From Clostridium sp. Marseille-P3244 (GTDB taxonomy: Bacteria; Bacillota; Clostridia; Lachnospirales; Lachnospiraceae): a stretch of DNA of 64,000 nucleotides. The position numbers and the translations under genes were made by a program. The notes under the pieces were generated by a model. The model was given only the letters and a program-made list of their open reading frames with translations. It had not been told where the DNA came from and made no database searches. Shown here in pieces: positions 23,677 through 32,636 of this stretch. The stretch is from positions 1,644,688 through 1,708,687 of the forward strand of contig NZ_LT635549.1 of NCBI RefSeq assembly GCF_900120155.1. The letters run 5' to 3'. Each line of letters begins with the position of its first letter. The first letter of the stretch is position 1.

Positions 23677-24903
23677 ATGAATCAAAACAATCAGTTGACA
23701 AAAGCTGAAAAGAAAGAAGTACAGGAAGAAAAAAGGGTTGTCTTTTTTGAAGGAAATTCCTGGTATCACAGGACGAAAGAACTGATGGATGATCTGACCA
23801 CCAAATACAGCAAAAAGGGTGGTTTTAAGACTCCGGAAGAGGCAGAGAAAAGCTACTGGGAATATGAGGAGCGCTACCGGGAAAAACAGAGAGAATTTCA
23901 AGTTGCGTTTTTAAAGAGCAAAGAAGTTATGTTTGGAGAATATCTTCAGTATTGGTTTGAACATATTTATTCTCTGCGGATTGAGACAACGACAAGAATG
24001 TTGGGATCGTATACACTGTATGAATTGATCCTGCCCAGTATGGAGACAGACATAAAGTTGAAATTTGTTACGGTGGAATATCTGGATCAGCTACTGGAGC
24101 AGGTGTCAAAAATTTGTTCTTCGGCAGGTAATAAAGGAAGAGAACTGCTGAGTCTGGCATTCAAAGACGCTCTGTTTGACGGATTTATCAATTATAATCC
24201 GGTTCCGGAGACAAAGCTTTATCCGAGGACAAAGCCTAAGATCAGAATATTCAGTAAAGCGAAGCTGAAAGTGTTCCTGCAGGCGGCCAGTAAGAATCCA
24301 TGGTATCTGGAAATTCTAATGGGATTGTTCTGCGGCCTGAGAAAAGGAGAAATCCTTGGATTGAAATTCAGTGATTTTGACTTTGAAAAACATACCGTCA
24401 GGATCAGCCGTCAGTTAGTGGCAAACCCTAAAGTAAAAGAAGGATTTGAAATTGAAGAATATACGGTTGTCGAGCGTGATCCTAAAACAGAGAACAGTTT
24501 CCGGATACTGAAAGTTCCAAAGGCGATCATGAAAGAAGTGGAGCGCAGGCTCCATTATGTAGAGATGAAGAAAGAATGGTACGCCGGAAATTATGAAGAT
24601 CATGGGTATGTCAGCAGCCGGGAGGACGGAAAGCCGAGAGGGTTAAGCTCCATGAATCAGGCGCTGACAAAACTCTGCGAGAGAAACGGACTTCCCGTTA
24701 TCACTGTCCACGGGCTGCGCCATATGTTTGCGACCATTTTGATCGAGAGGGGCGTTCCGTTGGTAAAGATCTCCGGATTGTTAGGTCATAATTCCATTCA
24801 TACCACCTACGAATACTACTGTGAGGTCATGGATGAGAAAGATAAGATCATCGCATTTATGAATGATACGTTTGTTCCGGAGCGGACAGGGACGGAGGGA
24901 TAA
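23677..24903 (+). CDS. Tyrosine recombinase 1 (integrase)
   Basis: A 408-residue integrase. The core-binding SAM-like domain is about residues 85-180 (FGEYLQYWFEHIYSLRIETT). The catalytic domain is 195-400, with Arg near 222 (CGLRKGEILGLK), HGLRH (345-349), GH near 370 and the nucleophile Tyr near 380 (HTTYEYYC). ATG 23677 has AAGGTG eight bases upstream. Its stop is three bases from the next recombinase, so the two are coupled. It likely mediates integration and excision of the element. Confidence 0.92.
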   Translation: MNQNNQLTKAEKKEVQEEKRVVFFEGNSWYHRTKELMDDLTTKYSKKGGFKTPEEAEKSYWEYEERYREKQREFQVAFLKSKEVMFGEYLQYWFEHIYSLRIETTTRMLGSYTLYELILPSMETDIKLKFVTVEYLDQLLEQVSKICSSAGNKGRELLSLAFKDALFDGFINYNPVPETKLYPRTKPKIRIFSKAKLKVFLQAASKNPWYLEILMGLFCGLRKGEILGLKFSDFDFEKHTVRISRQLVANPKVKEGFEIEEYTVVERDPKTENSFRILKVPKAIMKEVERRLHYVEMKKEWYAGNYEDHGYVSSREDGKPRGLSSMNQALTKLCERNGLPVITVHGLRHMFATILIERGVPLVKISGLLGHNSIHTTYEYYCEVMDEKDKIIAFMNDTFVPERTGTEG

Positions 24904-24906
24904 CCG

Positions 24907-26196
24907 ATGAAGAAATTCGACTTTAAAAAATATGTGGAATTTAAAGTGTATTCTGTTACGACCATAAAGAAAGGCTACGGGTTCCGTGTCCTGCTGAAAT
25001 TTGCAGATGGTTCCGATACTACCCAGCAGCACGCCGGGTTCTGCAGCAAGCGGGAGGCAAATGCACAGAGAGATGAGATCATCGGGCAGCTTCATGCAGG
25101 AACTTACATTGTATATGGAAAGATTAAAGTTGCGGACTTCATGGAGTTCTGGCTGGAAGAGATTATGCGTCCCCGGATAGCGGATAACAGCTACAATGGC
25201 TATAAAAATGTGGTTTACAACTACGTGAATCCGCAACTGGGAAAAATGTATATGGCAACGCTGAACCAGGGATATATCAGAAAGCTGTATAATTCGATTG
25301 CGGAGAAATACGAGTCTATTGCACGGCTGGCGAAAACCGTTATGAATACTGCACTGGATTATGCGAAGTCGAAGAATGTAATAGCGGTAAATCCTGCGGA
25401 GGGTGTTCCGCTGCCAAAGAAGATAAAGAAAAAACCATACCGTGAATTAAAGATAGATGTAAGCAAGACTCTGACGCTCCCGCAGGTATTTCAGTTGGTA
25501 GAGGCGAGCAAAGCGACGCCGATCCATATGCAGATCTTATTTGCAGTTCTGATGGGCCTGCGGCGTGGAGAGATCAACGGACTGAAATACAGTGATGTGG
25601 ACTATATCAACCGCACGTTGAAAATACAGCGGCAGTTAGGGAAAAAGCCAAATTCCAAAGCAGAGGATGTGCCGCCTAAAATGCTGACAAAACAGGAGAT
25701 CAAGCCTAAAACTCCGTCCAGTATCAGAGAGATACCGATCCCGGATTATGTGTTTGAGGCAATTCTGGAACAGCGCCGGATTTACGAGAAGAACCGCAGA
25801 CGGCGGAGCAAAGAGTTCCGTGACTGGGATTACATCTGTTGTTCCACTTATGGAAATCCGAGAAGTAAAAGCTATCACCACAAATATTTTAAAGAGCTGC
25901 TTGCTTCACTGGGCCTTCCGGATATTCATTTCCATCAGCTAAGAAATACATATACGACCATTCTTTTGAAGCATGACTTTAATATCAAAGGAATCTCGCA
26001 TATGTTAGGACATTCAAAAGAGATTATATCGGCAGACGTTTATGGGGATACTGCAGAGATCATTGAAGATTGCTTATATGCGATTGAACCATTTATGGAA
26101 GAAGTCCTTCCGGAAAGCCGGGAAGAGAAATACTACGATTACTCCGATCTGAAGGAAATAGACGAGGCGGCCGAGGAATATTTAATAGCGGCATGA
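24907..26196 (+). CDS. Tyrosine recombinase 2 (integrase)
   Basis: A 429-residue integrase with an AP2-like arm-binding N-terminus (GYGFRVLLKFADGSDTTQQH, then FCSKREANAQRDEI). A core-binding domain follows (FMEFWLEEIMRPRIADNSYN). Catalytic residues are Arg in MGLRRGEINGLK (about 221), HQLRN (about 346-350), GH (about 370) and Tyr in ISADVYGD (about 379). The residue after HxLR is Asn instead of the usual His. It is distantly related to the first recombinase. As the last gene of the element, it puts the boundary within the next ~330 bp. Confidence 0.92.
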   Translation: MKKFDFKKYVEFKVYSVTTIKKGYGFRVLLKFADGSDTTQQHAGFCSKREANAQRDEIIGQLHAGTYIVYGKIKVADFMEFWLEEIMRPRIADNSYNGYKNVVYNYVNPQLGKMYMATLNQGYIRKLYNSIAEKYESIARLAKTVMNTALDYAKSKNVIAVNPAEGVPLPKKIKKKPYRELKIDVSKTLTLPQVFQLVEASKATPIHMQILFAVLMGLRRGEINGLKYSDVDYINRTLKIQRQLGKKPNSKAEDVPPKMLTKQEIKPKTPSSIREIPIPDYVFEAILEQRRIYEKNRRRRSKEFRDWDYICCSTYGNPRSKSYHHKYFKELLASLGLPDIHFHQLRNTYTTILLKHDFNIKGISHMLGHSKEIISADVYGDTAEIIEDCLYAIEPFMEEVLPESREEKYYDYSDLKEIDEAAEEYLIAA

Positions 26197-26219
26197 CAAC
26201 AATATAAAGAAGAAATGAT

Positions 26220-26260
26220 AAAAAAGTACAGATGTACACTCGAACATTTGTGCTTTTTTT
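26220..26260 (+). terminator. Intrinsic terminator after recombinase 2
   Basis: AAAAAAGTACA (26220-26230) pairs, with one G-U, with TGTGCTTTTTT (26249-26259). Confidence 0.7.
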
Positions 26261-26304
26261 AATTTTCATCCTATATACTTTTATCGTTATCTTTGCTATA
26301 ATGT
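26241..26304 (+). promoter_or_regulatory. uvrB promoter with extended -10 and a LexA-like half-match
   Basis: TGCTATAAT (26296-26304) is an extended -10; no good -35 is visible. CGAACATTTGTGC at 26241 matches seven of eight core bases of the Gram-positive LexA box GAAC-N4-GTTC. SOS control of uvrB is usual in Firmicutes, but this site is imperfect and overlaps a terminator arm. Confidence 0.5.
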
Positions 26305-26377
26305 GCGAAAAGGGCAGAAAAAGGCCGGAGGTTTTTCGAGGTGCTCTGTCCGTTAAGGTTATCTTGTGCTATTTAGT

Positions 26378-26515
26378 CCTCAAAAAAGCGTTTTGTGACT
26401 TTTGCCTTTCTGGATTCGTAATGGTGTCCTATAAGGCTATTATTTTGACATTTTCGTTACGAATGAATTTTTTGAGGATGGCTGATATTGAACATATCAA
26501 AAGTCACAAAGGAGA
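26378..26515 (+). promoter_or_regulatory. Structured uvrB leader with three inverted-repeat pairs
   Basis: Three perfect pairs lie between promoter and gene. CCTCAAAAAA (26378-26387) pairs with TTTTTTGAGG (26468-26477). TTTGTGACTTTTG (26392-26404) pairs with CAAAAGTCACAAA (26498-26510). ATTCGTAA (26414-26421) pairs with TTACGAAT (26457-26464). The first and second pairs interlock rather than nest, so they are mutually exclusive or form a pseudoknot. The 26498-26510 arm runs into the AAAGGAG of uvrB. Confidence 0.65.
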
Positions 26516-26524
26516 GATTTCGCT

Positions 26525-28510
26525 ATGGATAAATTCGTTTTAAAGGCCCCGTATCAGCCTACCGGCGACCAGCCGCAGGCAATCGAGGCGCTTGTAAAAG
26601 GGTTCAAAGAAGGCAATCAATGCCAGACTTTACTGGGGGTTACGGGTTCTGGTAAGACTTTCACCATGGCCAATGTGATCCAGGCATTGAACAAGCCAAC
26701 GCTGGTCATTGCCCACAATAAAACACTGGCTGCTCAGTTGTACGGAGAATTCAAGGAGATGTTCCCTGATAACGCGGTGGAATATTTTGTCTCCTACTAC
26801 GATTACTACCAGCCCGAGGCCTATGTCCCGTCCTCAGACACATACATTGCCAAGGACTCTTCTATCAATGATGAGATCGATAAACTCCGGCTTTCTGCTA
26901 CAATGGCGCTGACCGAGCGGCGGGACGTGATCATCGTTGCCAGTGTGTCCTGCATCTATGGACTGGGAAACCCTGTGGATTACCAGAACATGGTAATCTC
27001 CCTGCGTCCCGGCATGATCAAAGACAGGGACGAGGTGATGGCCAAACTGATCGAGATTCAGTATGACCGCAACGACATGGATTTTCACCGTGGAACTTTC
27101 CGGGTACGGGGGGACGTTCTGGAGATCATTCCGGCTTACGAGAGCGAGACAGCGGTGCGTGTCGAATTCTTCGGCGACGAGGTGGACCGGATTACAGAAA
27201 TTGATATTCTGACAGGGGAGATTAAGGATGAGTTAAAACACGTGGCGATTTTCCCGGCCTCCCACTATGTGGTCGACAAAGAGAATATAAAGCGGGCAGT
27301 ACATGACATAGAGGAAGAGCTGGAAGAACGGGTGGCAGAGTTCAAGCGCCAGGACAAGCTTCTGGAGGCGCAGCGCATTGCGGAGCGGACAAACTTTGAC
27401 ATCGAGATGCTCAAGGAGACCGGATTCTGTTCCGGGATCGAGAACTATTCCCGGCATCTGGCAGGGCTGGCTCCGGGACAGCCGCCCTATACATTAATCG
27501 ACTACTTTCCGGATGATTTCATCATGATGATCGATGAATCCCACAAGACGATCCCTCAGATCGGCGGGATGTATCACGGCGACCAGTCCAGAAAGACAAC
27601 GCTGGTGGACTACGGTTTTCGTCTGCCCTCAGCAAAGGACAACCGTCCCTTGAATTTTGGAGAATTTGAGAGTAAGATAAATCAGGTCATGTTTGTCTCG
27701 GCGACGCCGGGACCCTACGAGGAGGAGCATGAGCTTCTGAGAGCAGAACAGGTGATCCGTCCGACAGGGCTTCTTGATCCGGAAGTGTCCGTGCGTCCGG
27801 TAGAGGGACAGATCGATGACCTTCTCAGTGAGATCCGGAAAGAGACAGCGAAGAAAAACAAGGTGCTGGTGACGACTCTGACGAAGCGGATGGCAGAGGA
27901 CCTTACAGACTATATGCGAGAAGTGGGGATCCGGGTGAAGTATCTTCATTCAGATGTGGATACACTGGAGCGCACCGAGATCATCCGGGACATGCGTCTG
28001 GATGTGTTTGACGTGCTTGTGGGGATCAATCTGCTCCGTGAAGGGCTGGATATCCCGGAGATTACTCTTGTGGCGATCCTGGACGCGGACAAGGAAGGGT
28101 TCCTTCGTTCTGAAACATCCCTGATCCAGACCATCGGAAGAGCGGCACGAAATGCCGAGGGACATGTTATCATGTACGCGGACACGGTGACCGAGTCCAT
28201 GCAGATGGCCATCGATGAGACGCGGCGCCGCCGTGAGATCCAGATGAAATATAATGAAGAACATGGGATCACACCTCAGACGATCCAGAAGTCAGTCCGC
28301 GATCTGATCAGTATCTCCAGGAAAGTGGCGGCAGAAGAGCTGCGCATGGAGAAGGATCCGGAGTCCATGAGCGCGAAAGAACTGGAGAAGCTGATCGGGG
28401 ATCTGACAAAACAGATGAAGAAGGCGGCGGCAGAACTGAATTTCGAGGCGGCGGCAGAGCTGCGGGATAAGCTGATCGATCTGAAGAAGATCCTGAACGA
28501 TCTGGAATGA
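26525..28510 (+). CDS. uvrB: Excinuclease ABC subunit B
   Basis: A 661-residue protein of full family length. It verifies DNA damage delivered by UvrA and loads UvrC. Walker A is GVTGSGKT (about residue 38). The β-hairpin is [20 protein letters not shown] (about 92-111). Helicase motifs include [10 protein letters not shown] and QTIGRAARN. The UvrC-binding UVR coiled coil is at the C-terminus ([20 protein letters not shown]). AAAGGAG precedes ATG 26525. It is 48 bases upstream of uvrA, as in many Firmicutes. Confidence 0.98.
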   Translation: MDKFVLKAPYQPTGDQPQAIEALVKGFKEGNQCQTLLGVTGSGKTFTMANVIQALNKPTLVIAHNKTLAAQLYGEFKEMFPDNAVEYFVSYYDYYQPEAYVPSSDTYIAKDSSINDEIDKLRLSATMALTERRDVIIVASVSCIYGLGNPVDYQNMVISLRPGMIKDRDEVMAKLIEIQYDRNDMDFHRGTFRVRGDVLEIIPAYESETAVRVEFFGDEVDRITEIDILTGEIKDELKHVAIFPASHYVVDKENIKRAVHDIEEELEERVAEFKRQDKLLEAQRIAERTNFDIEMLKETGFCSGIENYSRHLAGLAPGQPPYTLIDYFPDDFIMMIDESHKTIPQIGGMYHGDQSRKTTLVDYGFRLPSAKDNRPLNFGEFESKINQVMFVSATPGPYEEEHELLRAEQVIRPTGLLDPEVSVRPVEGQIDDLLSEIRKETAKKNKVLVTTLTKRMAEDLTDYMREVGIRVKYLHSDVDTLERTEIIRDMRLDVFDVLVGINLLREGLDIPEITLVAILDADKEGFLRSETSLIQTIGRAARNAEGHVIMYADTVTESMQMAIDETRRRREIQMKYNEEHGITPQTIQKSVRDLISISRKVAAEELRMEKDPESMSAKELEKLIGDLTKQMKKAAAELNFEAAAELRDKLIDLKKILNDLE

Positions 28511-28558
28511 CATGCTTTCGATGATGGAGATATTTTACAGGAGGAATAAAATAGATAC

Positions 28559-31402
28559 ATGGGAACAAAAATGGACGCCCGGCAGTATATCAGGATCCGG
28601 GGCGCGAATGAGAATAATCTGAAAAATATAGATGTGGACATTCCCCGCAATGAGCTGGTGGTCCTGACCGGCTTAAGCGGTTCCGGGAAGTCTTCCCTGG
28701 CCTTCGACACGATCTACGCCGAGGGGCAGCGGAGATATATGGAATCACTGTCTTCCTACGCAAGGCAGTTCCTGGGACAGATGGAGAAACCGGACGTGGA
28801 GAGCATCGAGGGACTTTCCCCGGCCATCTCCATCGATCAGAAGTCTACCAACCACAATCCCCGTTCTACGGTGGGGACGGTGACGGAGATCTATGATTAT
28901 TTCCGTCTCCTCTACGCGAGAGTGGGTATTCCGCATTGCCCAAAATGTGGCCGGGAGATCGTGAAGCAGACAGTGGATCAGATGGTGGACCAGATCATGG
29001 CCCTGCCGGAAGGGACAAGGCTTCAGCTGTTAGCACCGGTAGTAAGAGGACGAAAAGGTACCCACGCAAAGCTTCTGGAACGGGCAAAACGCAGTGGCTA
29101 TGTCAGAGTACGGATAGACGGGAATCTGTATGAGCTGTCCGAGGAGATTTCGCTGGACAAAAATATCAAACATAATATCGAAATTATCGTGGACCGCCTT
29201 ATCGTCAGGCAGGGGATCGAAAAAAGGCTGACAGACTCTGTGGAAAATGTGCTCCATCTGGCAGAAGGACTGCTGATAGTGGATGTGATCGGCGGGGAAC
29301 CGATGAATTTCAGCCAGAGTTTTTCCTGCCCGGACTGCGGGATCAGTATCGAGGAGATCGAGCCCAGGAGTTTTTCTTTCAATAATCCTTTCGGCGCCTG
29401 CCCGGAATGTTTCGGGCTGGGTTATAAGATGGAATTTGCGGAAGAACTGATGATCCCGGATCCGTCTCTCTCTATCAATGAAGGCGCCATTGCGGTTATG
29501 GGATGGCAGTCCTGTACGGACCGGTCCAGCTTTACTCACGCGATCCTGGAGGCCCTTTCCAGAGAGTACGGATTTGATCTGGATACACCTTTTGAAAAGT
29601 ATCCCAAAAAGATCCACGATGTTCTTATCCACGGGACAAACGGGAAAAAGGTGAAAGTTTTTTATAAAGGCCAGCGGGGAGAAGGCGTCTATGACGTGGC
29701 TTTTGAAGGACTGATCAAAAATGTGGAGCGCAGATACCGGGAGACCGGTTCCGAGTCCGTCAAAGCGGAGTATGAGACCTTTATGAATATCACTCCCTGC
29801 CATGCCTGCGGCGGCCAGAGGCTGAAGCCGGGCGCATTGGCTGTGACAGTGGGGGAGAAAAATATAGCGGAAGTGACAGCGCTTTCTATTGAAAAACTCC
29901 AGAGATTCCTGGAAAACCTGGAACTGACAGAGACCCAGATGATGATCGGCGGGCAGATCTTAAAGGAAATACGGGCAAGGATCCAGTTTCTCATGGATGT
30001 GGGACTTGATTATCTGACGCTGGCCCGTGCCACCGGAACCCTTTCCGGCGGAGAGGCTCAGAGGATCCGTCTGGCAACTCAGATTGGATCCGGTCTGGTG
30101 GGCGTGGCATATATTCTGGATGAGCCCAGTATCGGTCTGCATCAGCGGGACAATGACAAGCTCCTGGCTACACTGAAACATCTCCGCGATCTGGGGAATA
30201 CCCTGATCGTGGTAGAGCATGACGAAGACACCATGCTTGCCGCGGATTATATCGTAGATATCGGTCCCGGAGCCGGAGAGCACGGCGGAGAAGTGGTGGC
30301 AGTGGGGAACGCCCGGGAGATCATGAAAAATAAAAAATCCATCACAGGGGCATACTTGTCAGGAAAGATCAGGATTCCGGTCCCGGAGAAGAGAAAAGAG
30401 CCGGCCGGATGGCTGAAAGTGATCGGCGCGAAAGAGAACAATCTGAAAGATATCGATGTGGCGTTTCCTCTGGGTGTAATGACCTGTGTGACCGGGGTGT
30501 CCGGTTCCGGAAAAAGTTCGCTGGTGAATGAAATTTTATATAAAAGGCTGGCGCGGGATTTAAATCATGCCCGTACCATACCGGGAAAACATAAGAAAAT
30601 AGAGGGACTTGATCAGGTGGATAAGGTAATTGCCATAGATCAGTCGCCTATCGGCCGGACTCCCCGGTCGAATCCGGCCACTTATACCGGTGTATTCGAT
30701 CTGATCCGGGATCTGTTTGCGGCTACGCCGGATGCGAAGGCAAGAGGGTATAAAAAGGGACGGTTCAGCTTTAATGTAAAGGGCGGACGATGTGAAGCGT
30801 GCGCCGGAGACGGGATCCTGAAGATCGAAATGCATTTCCTGCCGGATGTATATGTGCCGTGTGAGGTCTGCGGAGGGAAACGGTATAACAGGGAAACGCT
30901 GGAAGTAAAATATAAAGGCAAAACGATCTATGATGTACTGAATATGACGGTAGAAGAAGCACTGGAATTTTTCGCACATGTCCCCAGCATCCGGAGAAAA
31001 ATGGAGACTCTCAACGATGTGGGACTTTCCTATATCCGGCTTGGGCAGCCCTCCACAGAATTGTCCGGAGGGGAGGCTCAGAGGATCAAGCTGGCAGCAG
31101 AACTGAGCAAGCGGAGTACTGGGAAAACGGTTTATATTCTGGATGAGCCTACTACGGGTCTGCATTTCGCGGATGTCCATAAACTGACCGATATTCTGCG
31201 GAGGCTGTCCGGGGACGGGAATACCGTGATCGTGATCGAACATAATCTGGATGTGATCAAAACAGCGGATTATATAATTGATATCGGCCCCGAGGGAGGT
31301 GACCGGGGAGGAACCGTAGTGGCCTGTGGAACACCGGAAGAAGTGGCCGCGAATGAAAAGTCATATACCGGGAAATATATAGATATGATGCTGAAAAAGT
31401 AA
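28559..31402 (+). CDS. uvrA: Excinuclease ABC subunit A
   Basis: A 947-residue damage-sensing ATPase of full length. It has two ABC modules with Walker [13 protein letters not shown] (about residue 40) and GVSGSGKSS (about 645), and signatures LSGGEAQRI near 490 and 835. Zinc-binding CxxC pairs include CPKCG, CPDCG/CPECFG and [16 protein letters not shown]. It is co-transcribed with uvrB. AGGAGG lies 14 bases before ATG 28559, so ATG 28571 could be the true start. Confidence 0.98.
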   Translation: MGTKMDARQYIRIRGANENNLKNIDVDIPRNELVVLTGLSGSGKSSLAFDTIYAEGQRRYMESLSSYARQFLGQMEKPDVESIEGLSPAISIDQKSTNHNPRSTVGTVTEIYDYFRLLYARVGIPHCPKCGREIVKQTVDQMVDQIMALPEGTRLQLLAPVVRGRKGTHAKLLERAKRSGYVRVRIDGNLYELSEEISLDKNIKHNIEIIVDRLIVRQGIEKRLTDSVENVLHLAEGLLIVDVIGGEPMNFSQSFSCPDCGISIEEIEPRSFSFNNPFGACPECFGLGYKMEFAEELMIPDPSLSINEGAIAVMGWQSCTDRSSFTHAILEALSREYGFDLDTPFEKYPKKIHDVLIHGTNGKKVKVFYKGQRGEGVYDVAFEGLIKNVERRYRETGSESVKAEYETFMNITPCHACGGQRLKPGALAVTVGEKNIAEVTALSIEKLQRFLENLELTETQMMIGGQILKEIRARIQFLMDVGLDYLTLARATGTLSGGEAQRIRLATQIGSGLVGVAYILDEPSIGLHQRDNDKLLATLKHLRDLGNTLIVVEHDEDTMLAADYIVDIGPGAGEHGGEVVAVGNAREIMKNKKSITGAYLSGKIRIPVPEKRKEPAGWLKVIGAKENNLKDIDVAFPLGVMTCVTGVSGSGKSSLVNEILYKRLARDLNHARTIPGKHKKIEGLDQVDKVIAIDQSPIGRTPRSNPATYTGVFDLIRDLFAATPDAKARGYKKGRFSFNVKGGRCEACAGDGILKIEMHFLPDVYVPCEVCGGKRYNRETLEVKYKGKTIYDVLNMTVEEALEFFAHVPSIRRKMETLNDVGLSYIRLGQPSTELSGGEAQRIKLAAELSKRSTGKTVYILDEPTTGLHFADVHKLTDILRRLSGDGNTVIVIEHNLDVIKTADYIIDIGPEGGDRGGTVVACGTPEEVAANEKSYTGKYIDMMLKK

Positions 31403-31411
31403 GGAAAGGGG

Positions 31412-31440
31412 TTCCCATTTTTTGCAAAGTCGATTATACT
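31412..31440 (+). promoter_or_regulatory. Promoter candidate for mreB
   Basis: TTCCCA (31412-31417), a 17-base spacer and TATACT (31435-31440). The -10 is five of six to consensus and the -35 four of six. It lies just behind uvrA. Confidence 0.5.
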
Positions 31441-31572
31441 AGTGATGCGGACTGGCAGAAGCGGGGAAATCTGGCGGTATCCGCCCTACAATGAACAGAG
31501 AAAGGCCTATAAAAGGGAAGAAATACAGAGTTTACGGGAAAGAGTATAAAGATTTAGAAGGGAGAATTGAAT

Positions 31573-32562
31573 ATGTCGGTAGATATCGGGATAGATCTGG
31601 GAACCGCCAGTGTATTAGTGTATGTCCGAGGAAAAGGTGTTGTCCTGAAAGAACCGTCTGTCGTGGCATTTGACAGGGATACAAATGTGATCAAGGCGAT
31701 CGGGGAAGAGGCGCGTATGATGCTTGGAAGGACTCCGGGCAATATCGTAGCGGTCCGCCCGCTGCGTCAGGGCGTGATCTCAGATTATACAGTGACGGAG
31801 AAGATGATCAAGTATTTTGTTCAGAAGGCACTTGGAAAACGGACATTCAAGAAACCTCGGATCAGTATCTGTGTGCCAAGCGGAGTGACCGAGGTAGAGA
31901 AAAAAGCCGTAGAGGAAGCGACCTTTGCCGCGGGAGCAAGAGAGGTGCACCTGATCGAAGAGCCGGTGGCCGCTGCCATAGGGGCGGGGATCGATATCGC
32001 CAAGCCCTGCGGGAATATGATCGTAGATATTGGCGGAGGTACTGCGGACATCGCGGTGATCTCGCTGGGTGGTACAGTGGTGAACACTTCGATCAAAGTG
32101 GCGGGAGATGATTTTGACGAGGCCATCGTCCGGTATATGCGCAAGAAACATAATCTTCTCATCGGAGAAAGAACCGCGGAGGACATTAAGATCAAGATCG
32201 GGACAACATATCCTCTTGTGGAAGAAGAGACGATGGAGGTACGGGGGAGAAATCTTGTGACCGGTCTGCCGAAAACGGTCACAGTGACATCTTCTGAGAC
32301 GGAGGAGGCCTTGAGGGAGGCCACAAGCCAGATCGTGGAAGCTGTCATTTCTGTACTCGAACAGACCCCCCCGGAACTGTCTGCGGATATCCTTGACCGG
32401 GGGATCGTCCTGACAGGCGGCGGAGCAATGCTCAGAGGACTGGAGGAGCTGATCGAAGAGAAGACCGGGATCAATACGATGACCGCGGAAGATCCCATGA
32501 AGGTAGTCGCCATCGGCACCGGGCAGTTTGTAGAGTTCATGAGCGGAAGACGGGATCTTTAA
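31573..32562 (+). CDS. mreB: MreB/Mbl rod-shape actin homologue
   Basis: A 329-residue actin-like ATPase that organises peptidoglycan synthesis along the cell wall. Phosphate 1 is DIGIDLGTASVLVY, phosphate 2 is MIVDIGGGTADIAVISLGG (about 157-175), the adenosine motif is VLTGGGAMLRGL (about 284-295), and the EEPVAAAIGAG strand is present. ATG 31573 has GGGAG eight bases upstream. No mreC or mreD follows, so it may be an Mbl/MreBH-type paralogue rather than the mreBCD copy. Confidence 0.93.
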   Translation: MSVDIGIDLGTASVLVYVRGKGVVLKEPSVVAFDRDTNVIKAIGEEARMMLGRTPGNIVAVRPLRQGVISDYTVTEKMIKYFVQKALGKRTFKKPRISICVPSGVTEVEKKAVEEATFAAGAREVHLIEEPVAAAIGAGIDIAKPCGNMIVDIGGGTADIAVISLGGTVVNTSIKVAGDDFDEAIVRYMRKKHNLLIGERTAEDIKIKIGTTYPLVEEETMEVRGRNLVTGLPKTVTVTSSETEEALREATSQIVEAVISVLEQTPPELSADILDRGIVLTGGGAMLRGLEELIEEKTGINTMTAEDPMKVVAIGTGQFVEFMSGRRDL

Positions 32563-32636
32563 GTTAAGACGTTAAGCAGGGATGTGAGAACCGGGGCACA
32601 TCCCTGTTCTGCGTTCATGCGGGAAAGGATAAAGAG

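Noticed and set aside
26232-26543. A 103-codon frame overlapping the uvrB start
   Set aside because: It has no ribosome binding site, spans the terminator and structured leader, and overlaps the well-supported uvrB start in another frame.
29030-29803. Long minus-strand frames inside uvrA (also 30560-31243)
   Set aside because: They are antisense to a clear full-length uvrA, have no ribosome binding sites and no family features.
31821-32540. 239-codon minus-strand frame inside mreB
   Set aside because: It is a Ser/Thr-rich antisense artefact of mreB codon usage.
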